Shown: positions 12,668 to 23,900 of the stretch, piece after piece
Numbering within the stretch: the stretch's first letter is position 1
Layout: each line of letters begins with the position of its first letter
NCBI GenBank assembly: GCA_028564705.1
Contig: JAPXFQ010001133.1
Coordinates: 2,990,001-3,054,000 of the forward strand
Reading direction: 5' to 3'
Length of the DNA stretch: 64,000 nucleotides
From: Apricaphanius iberus
Taxonomy: Eukaryota > Chordata > Actinopteri > Cyprinodontiformes > Aphaniidae
Made by a program: the position numbers and the translations under genes
The notes under the pieces: model-generated
What the model saw: only the letters and a program-made list of their open reading frames with translations
Databases searched by the model: none
Told to the model about the DNA's origin: nothing

Positions 12668-12690
12668 TAGCTACTAGGAAATGTGGAAAA

Positions 12691-13730
12691 TTGATTCAAA
12701 ATGCTTTATGACTTTTAAAGGGGATATATCATTAAAATGTCCCTTTTTTTTAGCCCTTTAATGCAGTGTGTTGTGTATTACGAATCTGTAGCGATGCAAA
12801 AAAGCATAAATTAGTCAATCCCAGATATGTTCTGTCGTGTTTTGTAAACTGTTTTGGTCATATTTTTTAAGTCGTTCTGTGTTCTCCGTCTGTCACGTTT
12901 TCTAAACTAATACATCACAGTACTTTGCCAGGAACTGCTAAACAAGGTCAAGGACTTCTGGCTAAACATTGAGTGAATCTGCCATCTTTATTTCTGGCTG
13001 TGAGTTTGTAGTCCTAGTCCAGGAAGGCTGAAGGTACAAGTGGAACAGTTCAAATGTTTAGTTGTTAGATTATTAACACACGTGATTCTTTACTATGTCC
13101 TCCAGCACCAGAAACTCTGTGAAATTCCTGGTTAAGTTTTATTTTTCATAGTTTACCTTCATCAGTGCATTTTCATACACTATCACTCCAAATTACTGGA
13201 TCAGTTGCTCTTGCATGCATATGAACTTTAACAACATTTTAAATTGTAAAGCCATTATTTTGGCCTTGTGGCTATGAAAGCTTCAGCTCTTTTGAAACGA
13301 GCTTCTGAAGCTTTATAAGAACTAATTTATCTGAGTTTTTGGCCGTTCTTTCAGAAGCACAACTGTGAGGTCGTACACTGATGTTGGATGGACTCGAATT
13401 GATCAAAAAAATTTTCTTCGATGTTGAGATATGACCAAACAAGTTGCTCAACATCAGACTCATTCATCTGTCGCTTAAGGTTTTGCTTTTTGAATTGATG
13501 TGCCGTCATGTTGGTGTGTGGAAGAGGATTAGGGACACTGAAGAGAAAAAAAGAAAAGATTTTTTTTCCTCAGAATTCTGCCCTTTTTCTCAAAATGACT
13601 GACTTTAATCTCTAAATAGTTTAGTGGCTTGCAGGTCTAAAGCATGTTAGCTTTCACTGGTTGTATTTCACAACATTTTACATCACACTCAATAAATTGG
13701 GGTTTTAGTGGTTTATACCCAGAGGGAATC
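12691..13730. other. Intergenic, no gene recognised
   Basis: Ordinary AT-rich intergenic sequence with no recognisable coding domain or repeat structure. Confidence 0.5.
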
Positions 13731-13845
13731 TACGCATGGACGGAGAAAACATGCAAACTCCATGCAGAAAGCCTGGGCCAAGATATGAACCCACTCTGCT
13801 TTAGAGCTGCAAGTCAGTTCTTCCCCTGCAAATCTCCACTCAGTC
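13731..13845 (-). repeat. SINE-like fragment, reverse orientation
   Basis: The reverse complement matches the body of the SINE at 34563-34900 (tRNA box-B region, then CTGCATGGAGTTTGCATG). Only the front half is kept. Confidence 0.65.
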
Positions 13846-13879
13846 ACTGAAGCTGCTTGCTCTCAACAATAGGGTTCAT

Positions 13880-14290
13880 TAAGAAAAAAATAACTCAGAA
13901 TTCTAAGAATAAGTTTGAATTCTGTGAAAAAAGTCAGTTCTGAGGAAAAAGTCAAAATTGTGAGAAACCAGTTAGAATTCTAAGAATAAGTCAGAATTCT
14001 GAAACTCAGAAATCTGAAACTAAAAAAAAAAAGAATTCTGAGACTAAAGTCAAAATACTGGGAAAAAAATAGATTTTTGAGAAAAAAGAATTTTGAGAAA
14101 AAAATTAGATTTTTGAGAAAAAAGAATTTTGAGAAAAAAATTAGATTTTTGAGAAAAAAGTCAGAATTTTGAGAGAAATCTCAACATTTTGTGATTAAAG
14201 TCAGAATTCTGAGAAAAAAAATCTGAATTTTGAGAAAAAAAGTCAGAAATCTAAAATTAAAGTTATAATTTTGAGAAAAAAGTCTAAATT
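13880..14290. repeat. Degenerate GAGAAAAAAGTCAGAATTCT array
   Basis: About 20-25-bp purine-rich units, for example TTGAGAAAAAAGTCAGAATTC. One stretch repeats TTAGATTTTTGAGAAAAAAG exactly. A low-complexity tandem repeat between the Tc1 element and obsl1. Confidence 0.8.
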
Positions 14291-14454
14291 CTTTAATTTT
14301 GAAATACATTTTTAAATGTATTTTAAAATAATCTTTTAATTTCTTTAATTTCTTTTTTCAGTGGCCCTAATCCTCTTCCTTATTGTCGCTATCAGAATAT
14401 GATACTGGTAGAAAATAGTAACCATGACTTATTGAGTTGAACCATTACAGTGGT

Positions 14455-14494
14455 TTTATTCTGGTTGTTTTTCATCAAAATGCAATAATTTATT
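14455..14494 (-). terminator. Candidate obsl1 polyadenylation signals
   Basis: Two AATAAA hexamers on the minus strand lie at 14489-14494 and 14455-14460, about 145-180 nt past the obsl1 stop. This would give a short 3' UTR. No transcript evidence is available. Confidence 0.5.
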
Positions 14495-14635
14495 GTAAAG
14501 TTAAGTTAAATATTATCAAAACTGTAAAAATGACACCATTAGTAACACAACCGTCCATTCTGTCCATGCTTTCATCAGTTGATAGAAACAGAGGGAATGA
14601 GCCTGTTCGCTTTCCAGAGATACTTCCTAGTCCTT

Positions 14636-14913
14636 CTACTTTCCATGCACAGTCAACGCGGCGCTGCTTTTTGCCTTGCCCAACGTGAACTTGACCGTCC
14701 CACTCTTGTCCACACTGGTGTCCCTCAGGGTGAGCTTGTGGACCGTCCCCTGGTCTTCCAGACGGACAGCGGGGCCTGACTGAAGGGTGGCACCATTTAG
14801 AGTCCAAATTGGGGGCCTGTTGATAGCTACGGAGACTTCACACTGGAAAGACGCTGGCTCTGGCTCCGTCACTTCCACGTCCTCGAGGTCTCTCACCATG
14901 ACGAGAGCCTGGG
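14636..14913 (-). CDS. obsl1: obsl1 exon 24: Ig22 and stop
   Basis: This is the terminal exon. It reads [19 protein letters not shown], then [15 protein letters not shown], and ends LTVHGK followed by TAG at 14636-14638. The acceptor is GATTCAG. The stop falls immediately at the end of the Ig fold, so the protein has no C-terminal extension. Confidence 0.9.
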
Positions 14914-17900
14914 CTGAATCAGTGGACAGCATTGGGGTGTTTGTTAAAAGAAAATAAAGGACGTTTTACATCAGAAAACCATCCAATCATTACCTTCAAC
15001 CAGCAGTTTTGCTTTGGATGTATGCTCCCCGACCTCTATACTGTAAGTTCCCTCGTCCTCCACGGAGACCTGGTGGATCACCAGTTTATGGGAACAGTCT
15101 TCTGCTATTATCTCCATCCTGTCTGAAGAATCCAGCTCCTGTTTGTCTTTGTACCAGGTGGCGCTGCAGCGGGGGGACGAGACGGTGCATTCAAGGATCA
15201 CGCGGTGTTTCTCAAGGGCTGTCCTGTCCCGCAGTGGCTTTACAATAGAAACTGGGAGCTCTGGAAATTGTATTTATTTATTTATATCAGGAAAATAACA
15301 AATTTGGCGACAAAAAGAATAAAAACTTAAAAACCTTCACCTTCCACCTCCAGGTAGGCTGTTGACTCAACATCCCTGGTAACAAACCGGATTTCTCCAG
15401 CATCTTCCGCTTTAACGTTGCACATCAGCAGGAAGTGTTTGGTCCCTGAGGGGTGACACACATTTTAATTTCATCTGGTAAAAAGAGAAAAAGCCGACTA
15501 CTTGTGTAAATATGGAGAGAAAATGAACTCACAATAACTGGGTTTGTGTAATACCTGATTTGTAACTTGTGTCAGCCTGTTTCTGTGTAACTTTGGGTAC
15601 TTTTATGTGAAAAACTTCATTTGTAAGCCATATAATAGATTTTGGTAGTTGAAAGTGTGTATTCAAATCTCAGTCCCTCCAGGATTTTGCGATCACAACT
15701 ATTAACTACTAACAATAAATTCAACCAATCTCTGCAAATTCTGTACGTCTTGCAATTTTATCCAGTTATCGCAACTTTAATGCACGTTTTACTAATTGTC
15801 ACTGTTCCTTTCTTATATCTGGCAGCGTTGCAATTCATGTACACTCCCTGTTTCTTATGTGAAATGGATGGAGAATAGAATATGCTACATTCGTATTTTG
15901 CCAAGGAAGGTGCTCATTTCATCATTCCACTCATTTTGAATTTGTAGTTAGGTTTTTAGTTGGTGCAATTTGAAATTGTGAGTGTGTAAGTTGATTTTAT
16001 ACTTCTAATTACTTGATATTTATGTGCACATTTTATAAAACACTTTAAATTACCTGAAGTTATACACAATATGTATTTTACGGTTTACAAATCAGGTTTT
16101 ACACACATAAGTAACCAAAGTTACAAACGAAAAGGCTGAGACAGGTTACAAATCAGGTATGACTCACACACAGATGTGAGTCTATTTTCTCTCCATGCAT
16201 TGATTACACCTTTCTCTGTAGTAGCTGGCTTTCTGACCTTCAGTTCGGATCTTTATGGTGCTACTGGGTCTGATCTTGTGACCATCCTTGTACCACTCCC
16301 CAGCCACTTCCTCCAGAGAGACCTCGCACATGAACACAGCGTTCTGGTCTTCCGTGATGCAGAGGTCCTCCAGCTCCTGTACTATCTCCAACTTGTGCTC
16401 TGTGGGCAGCGGTGATGTAGTAATGAATGAACACTAGATGGAGACATTTGATGCTTAATATCCAGCTCCTTGAAAGAGGAACGTCTCCAACATTAAGGCT
16501 GAAAATAGTGTTGGATTAAATTGGTTTAATTTTTACGCTAAATGTTTTAAAAACAAATACCCAAGATTAAAAATTAAAGTTGTTTATGAACCATTTTTGT
16601 TTTTTGCTGGAATCTGGAAAGAAAAAAATCAGGAGTTTCCTCCACAACAGTGAGAGTCTATATATTGTCAATAATATGATCTTGAACATACTGGAAAAAA
16701 TGAAATGTTATGTTGCAAATTTATATTCTAACAATACAAGCACTAAAAGTGGTTTTAGAGCCTGAACTATTACTTTTATGTAAACCAGATTTGATAGTAA
16801 TAAACCAACAGATGAGTATTTAGCACATGTTTTCTACCTAAATAAAAGCCAGTTAAAAAAAGCCTTTAGAAGAGTTTCAAAAAATTTCCAGAGATTGGGC
16901 AGACCTGATATTAAAATGAAAACTGAACAGAAAAAGCTCTAGATCTCCACGAGACCTGAGTTTTGTCCTTGGAACCACTGAAAGCATCTGTGAGCTGGAC
17001 CTCATAGTTCTGCCAGGAACATTGGTCACCAGTAGTTCTGACAGATAAGAAGGGGCTAGGCCATTAAAACAATTAAAGACAAACAACATTTCAAACTGTA
17101 TCCTGAATAAAAGAGAAAGCCAGCGAAGAGACTCTACTACGAGTTTATATGCTCAGTCCGCTTTGTACCAAAAAAACTCAATGTGTTCACTGTGATGATT
17201 ATATCCTTGATTGGCATAAATCATTGGAATCACAAGAATCTTAGCTTTCCAATGATGTGTAACATTATGTGTACATATAGCGCCTTCCATTTGTAGTTGG
17301 ACGTTCGGTTGGGAAAAATGTACAGAACTTCCCCCAGAAGTCAAACTTCCCCCTTGGAAAGTCTGAGATTTTTTCTTACTTTGACCCTGACTTTCAATAT
17401 GGTCAGGGTGTACATAAAATATGTATTATTGCGTCAGCATCAGTAAGTTCTTACAAGACACACATGTAAGAATGAGTCTATCAATGTTGCATTTAACTTT
17501 ATATAAAAGGGGTGTTTGCAAATGGCATGTATAGTTTACAACAACTCTTATAGAAGGTACAATATTTCCTTAGAACAAACAGAATTCATATATGGGGTCC
17601 CCCAGGGCACTATCCTAGGGTCCTCTCCTTTTAACATCTACATGCTCCTACTAACCCAGATTATAACAACCACTAACAATAGGCACCATGACTATGCAGA
17701 TGACACTCCCCTCTATATTACAATGTCACCAGGTGACTTTTATCCCATCCAAACCCTTTTTTTTATCTCCTTTATTTAACCAGATTAAAACCCATTAAGC
17801 TTAAAACCTATTTTACAATGTTGACCTAAACCAGGAGGAGCCAACAAATTAACGCTAGTTACATATCCATAATATCGTACAAGTTATACAAAACCATAGG

Positions 17901-20900
17901 GTACCTTACAAATATCTTCAATAAAAACAACAATGATAAAACATCCACTTCAATATACCAAATATGTTGAAGATTATAGCTCCCTTCCTGTCTTATCAAC
18001 TTCCCAGCCAATGTACTTATCTCCTTAGAGCAAGAGGTGGCAATGCAGCTGTCTCATATAACCCACAATGATTAATGTGATAATTTGCCCCACTTACAAA
18101 CCTTAATGAGCTGTGATATAATGGGTCAAGAGTCAATAAATGCAATGGTCAAATAAATGGATGGATGCACGTTGAACTACCCTGTTGTTGAAGATGTGCT
18201 ACACAAATAAAATTGCCTTGCCATACCCACAATGGCAACCAGAGCATCGCCATATTGGAATCCTGACTAATCCAACTACCGTAACTTGTAACTTCTGACC
18301 TCCGATGTAAATGGAACTCACAGATAGAAGTGCGTTGAGAAGATAGGTGGATTCAAACCTGGACATAGGGTTGAACATACCATAAACATCCAGGGAGCAG
18401 AAGGTGCTTATTTCGACTGCCTCACATGTGTAAGAACCAGAGTCAGTAACAGAGCACTGAAGGATCTGGCAGAATCTCTTTCGACCCATGGAGTAGATTC
18501 GATGGTTCTTCCCTGGCTTCAGCTCCTTCCCATTCTAAGTTGCATAGGACAGAATGTGAATCCTTACATGCATAAAATAAAATGATTATTGATCTTTTCT
18601 TTGTTACTTACCTTAAGCCATTTGACTTCAACGTTCTGTCTGGAGAATTCACACTCGAGGGTGACTGGTAACTCCTCCTCCAAGCGAACGTCCACCAGTG
18701 GTTTCAAGATAGCAAGAGGCGTCTCTGTCAGTTCATACAATCTGATTAACCACTCAGCACCAAACCATAGTAGCTCAAATAAATACCTTTGCAGTTCTGA
18801 CCCAATAAAGATGAAAACCCCAGATCTCTCCAGCTTGCATTTACCTTTGACTGTCAGCCTTGCAGTCGATCGCACTCCTTCAGCCGAGAAGACGATGGTG
18901 CCCGTGTCCTCTAGAGTTAAGTTCGTCAGAGTGAGGCTATGGACCCGCCCATTAATGCTCACCCTAAACTGGCTGTTTGGCTTTACCCGGATGCCATCTT
19001 TCTGCCAGATGCCCTCCACATCTGTGTGGGAGAGCTCCACCTCGAAGGAGGCAGTCTCTCGTTCAAAGGTTTCTTGATCTGTCAGGCCTTTGCGGACAGA
19101 GATCTTTCGAGCTGTATAGGATGTGAAGAAATGACGAGAAAGGACGGGAGTGTTAGGTGGGATAATGTCAAGGTGAGAGGACGTTACAAGTTCAGATAAT
19201 ATATTGAAATTGAGGGTTTGACAAAAACTTGGGTTGTAAATTAAAAGGACTTAGTGCATCGGGGAGAAAAAAAGAGGTTTAAATTTGGACATAGTAAGGT
19301 TTACAACAGCAGCAGTCCATTGTCAGTGTGTTGTTTAGTGCTCACTGGCATAACAATCTATCTACATTTTCACACTTCCAAGTCTAGCTGAGCTATTCTT
19401 AGTATGTTTTTAACATGATGTAAAAAACACCCACAGTATGTGTGAAGAGATACTCTTTCCAAAGAAGAGCAGTGAATATTAATCTATAAATAAATTTTGC
19501 TTTCTGTGAAGGTTTTATTTCAGAGGAACACCCTTTTTACTTATGGTTGTTCCTTTAACCTTCCCAAGGTTAGCTCCTTGCCGAATTACCAGCTTCATTC
19601 AGGGATGGAGAAAAAGCTGCATGCCTGATTTACCTTTAATTATAAAGGGACCCTTTGGACAATTAAGAACCTGCCTGTGTATTTAATGGAACCGCTTTTT
19701 TGGAAAAATTTTAAACCAAGGTTGGGCAGATAAGTAAGAAGCCTGACGCTTAGGTTTCCGCGCCTTAACGGCAACTACTCACGTTCCACGTTGAGTTTGA
19801 CCTGTGTCCGGTCATGCAGGGTCTCGCATCGATAGGTTCCTCGATCTGATAGGTTCAGGTTGTGAATCGTCAGGCTTCTTTTACATCCATTCTGAGCCAG
19901 AGTGTGTCGAGGACCGGACTGAAGGACCACCCCTTGCCTCATCCACTGGACCTCACCGGTCTCTAGGCTGATTTCTGTCTCCAGGGTCGCCTCTCCAAAC
20001 TCCTCCGCTGTTACGGCTTCCATTTTCTTGGAAAACATCACCTGCGCCTCTGAAACATTGCGAGAACAATAACAGAAACTCACTTGAAACTTTTCCAATA
20101 TTATACATAGGTTTTCTTCTTTGTCTTACCTTGAACTTTTAGTGTGGCCTTGCTCATTTTTCCTTCGGCTTCTGCTATGATCTTGGAACAGTCTATCATC
20201 TGGCACTTTTTAATCACCAAGGTATGGCACAGGCCATTTCGGCTGGCTTGGAAGCGATCGCCTAAAGGCATAGGCTCATTATCCATGAGCCAAACCAGCT
20301 GAACATCTTCAGGAGAAACCACACATTTGAAGGTGGCATCTTCTCCTTCTAGCACGGTTGTGTTATGAAGTTCGGTGAGAAACTCAACAACTCGAGGCAC
20401 TGAAGAGAGAGTAAGCAGTGAGTGAAGGGGGTACATTGTGTGGAAAATTCAGAAAAAATACTGGAGGCTTACTTTCCACTTTCAGCGCTGCGACTGTCCG
20501 ATCATCTCTAGATTCACAGGCATACTGCCCTGCATCCTCTGCAGTTAGACGGTGGATGGTCAAGCTTCGCTCAACGCCATCGGCCCGAATGGAGAATCTC
20601 CTGCTTCCAACGATTTCTGCACCATTCTTGAGCCATTGAACATCTGCTTTCGGTTTGCCCACCTCACAGCGTAGTGTCACCATGCCATCTGCATGAGCCA
20701 CGGTGTCTTGGAGAGGTCGCACAAATTTTATCCTCATTTCTGGGATGAAATACATATATTTATTGACTTTTATGTCAAATGTAGGTTCTTCTCAAATGTT
20801 TTTGAAAATACTAGGGATGTGGGATATTATCAGCGAATAATAATTATCAAACAATATTGGCATAAATGTGATATCGGAGCTTACTGGTATTGGCCGTTCT

Positions 20901-23900
20901 GTCTTTATAGACTTAACAGTATCTTTCTTTCCATACCATGCCCAAACGCAGGACCTTGCATACCTCCGGGTCAAATCTTCCTTTTTTCTCAACACTCTAT
21001 GTTTTCATGGTAGCTTTTGTTTGCACATTCAGATTAGCTTGTCAATGTTCATGACAAGCTAATTAAAGCCTGTATTTATAAAAAATATTTTCTAGTGTAC
21101 ACCTGTTCTATCATTGAAACACTCATCCAGGCTCTTGGGGCGTGGGTATGTCTCTATCCGGTGGTGGCGTGGGTCCTAATTTTACTGTACAACTTAGACA
21201 CTCTCACATATAACATTTTCATGAGACACACACATGTAGGGACCTTGCGGTGGCTACACTTTTCGGCTCCAGAGGCAGAGCCTTTCAATGAGCCTCACCT
21301 CTGGTACAGGTACCCACTGCTAAACTGCATCTAGACACTGAGGGCTCTTGATGGGAGATGGAGGTGTCTGGCAGCATCCCCATGCCCCACCCCTCTGTTT
21401 TAAGTGCACATTAGAACAACACGCAACAACACCACATTCAAGCAGGAGGAGAGATGCTAGATGTTTTCCCATGCCCCCAGTTTGCTACCGACCATCAGGG
21501 GTTGGGGTCCAGGAGGTCCATATTCCGTCTGGTCGGGGACCTGGTTGGTGGGCTGGTCTTGCCACTGTGGGGGCTTTGGCGGTCTGCTTGTCCCCATCCT
21601 AGAGGACAGGGTGTTTGTCTCCCAGGTGCAGGGACAGGTTGCTCTGCTGGGGCACCGGTGCCTGGACCTGGGAGTATATAGTGCGGATGGTGCACGTATG
21701 ATTGTCTGTGTGTCTCTGTCCATTTGTCAGGTTGGGTCCTTGGCTTGGCACATCTTAGGCCCCACATCTAGTGGGGGGCTATCTCCCCTCCATCACTCCC
21801 TGCCAGTAACTAATGCCCCTGCCTGCTGGTGCATTGGTAGCTCTCGATTTCTGAGGCTGGGAGTCCAGGTGTGGTCTGGTTTGGCCCTGGTGCGTGCCTA
21901 GCCGGTCCTGTGTGTCAGGCGGCTGATGTTTCGGGCCGAGGTCCTCCTTGAGCTGGCTGGGGTATCGCCAGTGTGGGTTGGCCCAGAGTGGCGCCAGCAT
22001 GTGCTGTTCATTGGCCGGCTGTGCCCCCCCCCCCCGCCTTGCAGTGACAGAGAACCCCGGTTGGCCGATTCCTGGTTGGGGCCCTGCTGGGGACGGGTGC
22101 CCTTGGTCCTCAGAGTTTTCCTGGACCGGACCCACCCTGGCATAGCCGGTTACTGGCGGACCAGGGCTCATCCATGTGGTCTCCCGGGCCCCTGCATTGC
22201 AGCTGCTGGAAGGTCCCCTGCGGCTTCCCGCGGTGCCTCTCTGGGGGGGGGGGGGGGGGTTTAGCCTGTGACTCATGGGCTCTGGGACCCTTTGGACATA
22301 TTTATCCCAAAACTTTTTCATGTCTGCGTCCATTCCTGTAGGACAAATTGACGACTCCTCTCACATAGGTGACATGTCACATAGGTGTGGGGGACATCAG
22401 TGTTTAGATATACTTGGGCTGAGGTTATCGTCAATAGATAATTGGTGCCAATAGCTTTTCAGCGATATTGATGTTGCATTTATAAGTCAATTTTTGTGCA
22501 TCGTGAATGTGTAGTTCTCAGTTCATATTATTTGGTCTGTTTTGTTAATGGTGCTGCATTCTATTGTTTTTTTTTTGTGGTTGTTTGTTCTGACTGTTGT
22601 GGGGTAAAACTTTCAGAGACCCATTCTTTCATTTAAATTTGGGTGTGCATTTTTTTAGCAAAATTAGCAAACATCAAACTCTTCATCTACTTCAAATTTA
22701 ACTTAAAATCTCAAAATATGACAGATCAGAGGTATAGTTTTTTATATTTTTGTTTACTTTGCAGAACTCACTATCTGACTGGTGGCTTTTGCATTTCTGA
22801 GCAAGCTTTGAACATTTAGGCAGACATGTGTTGGTGGTATAGGTTTATATCAGTTTGAAAAATTGCGATTTAGGCCCCGTCCACACTACTGCATTTTCGT
22901 TTAAAAACGGAGACCTTTTGCTACGTTTGCACCTCCCATCCACACTAAACCGGTAAAAACTGAGACCCAAAACCGAGAAGTGTAGAAACGCTGCCGACCC
23001 TGTTTTTCGTTTTGAAACTCCGGAGGGCGTTTTGGTGTGGACGGCTCAAAACGGAGGACTTTAGAAACGATGACGCAGCAGATCACATTCGGCTCTATGA
23101 TTGGGTGTCATCAGTCATGGCATATCCTTCCTTGATTCGTCAGCCACCCATCACGTGACCCGTCCCCGGAAGATAACATACAAAAACAGCCTGGAGTACA
23201 TTACGTTAGAAACTGCAACATGGATGACAAATTACAAGCGTTACTGGCTTTGATGTCTTTGTTAGCAGCTGAGGAATGGTCAATCTGTTTCCTGTTTATA
23301 CCGGCGCACGCATGCCCAGTGTTGGAGAATGGTCACGTGATCCGCGTTTTCAGTCATTTTAATGTGGATGGAGATCAATTCTAATAAGCAGGGAAAACGC
23401 TAGTGTGGACGGAGATAGTTTTTGTTTTAACTCTCCGTTTCTAAACGAAAACGTAGCAGTGTGGACGGGGCCTTAGACTATACAATATATTGGATATCGG
23501 TAAAAAAGCCAATATCGAACATCCCCATCAAAGGCTGTTACCTTTCACTAGCAGGCTGAAGTGCATCTGGTCCGTGTTGGCATCACAAGTGTATTCACCA
23601 GCATCAGAACGCCTTAAAGGCTGAATGGTGAGACTCCGTTTATGGCCGTCAATGAGTTCTCGAAAGCGTTCACCTTCGACCGGTGTCCAGTCTTTGAGCC
23701 AGCGTACGACCGCACTTTCTTTGGACATGTAGCTCGTCAAGGTCACACTCTCGGCTTCGTATCCCATCACAACCGTATCATCTTCCTTGTTGACAAAAGT
23801 AACTGGAGGGTCTTAGTTAAAAAAGAAGACACAGAAGAGATTTATATCAAAGCTTTATCTTAGTCCCATAGACCTTAATGAGCTACACTCTACAATTTCT

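Noticed and set aside
14490..14807. 105-codon minus-strand frame overlapping the obsl1 last exon
   Set aside because: It is a shifted frame of exon 24; the Ig frame (FQCEVSVA...LTVHGK) is the supported one.
21348..22333. Several overlapping ORFs of 80-184 codons in GC-rich sequence
   Set aside because: They overlap on both strands, lie inside the TIR element within an obsl1 intron, include homopolymer runs and show no domain.
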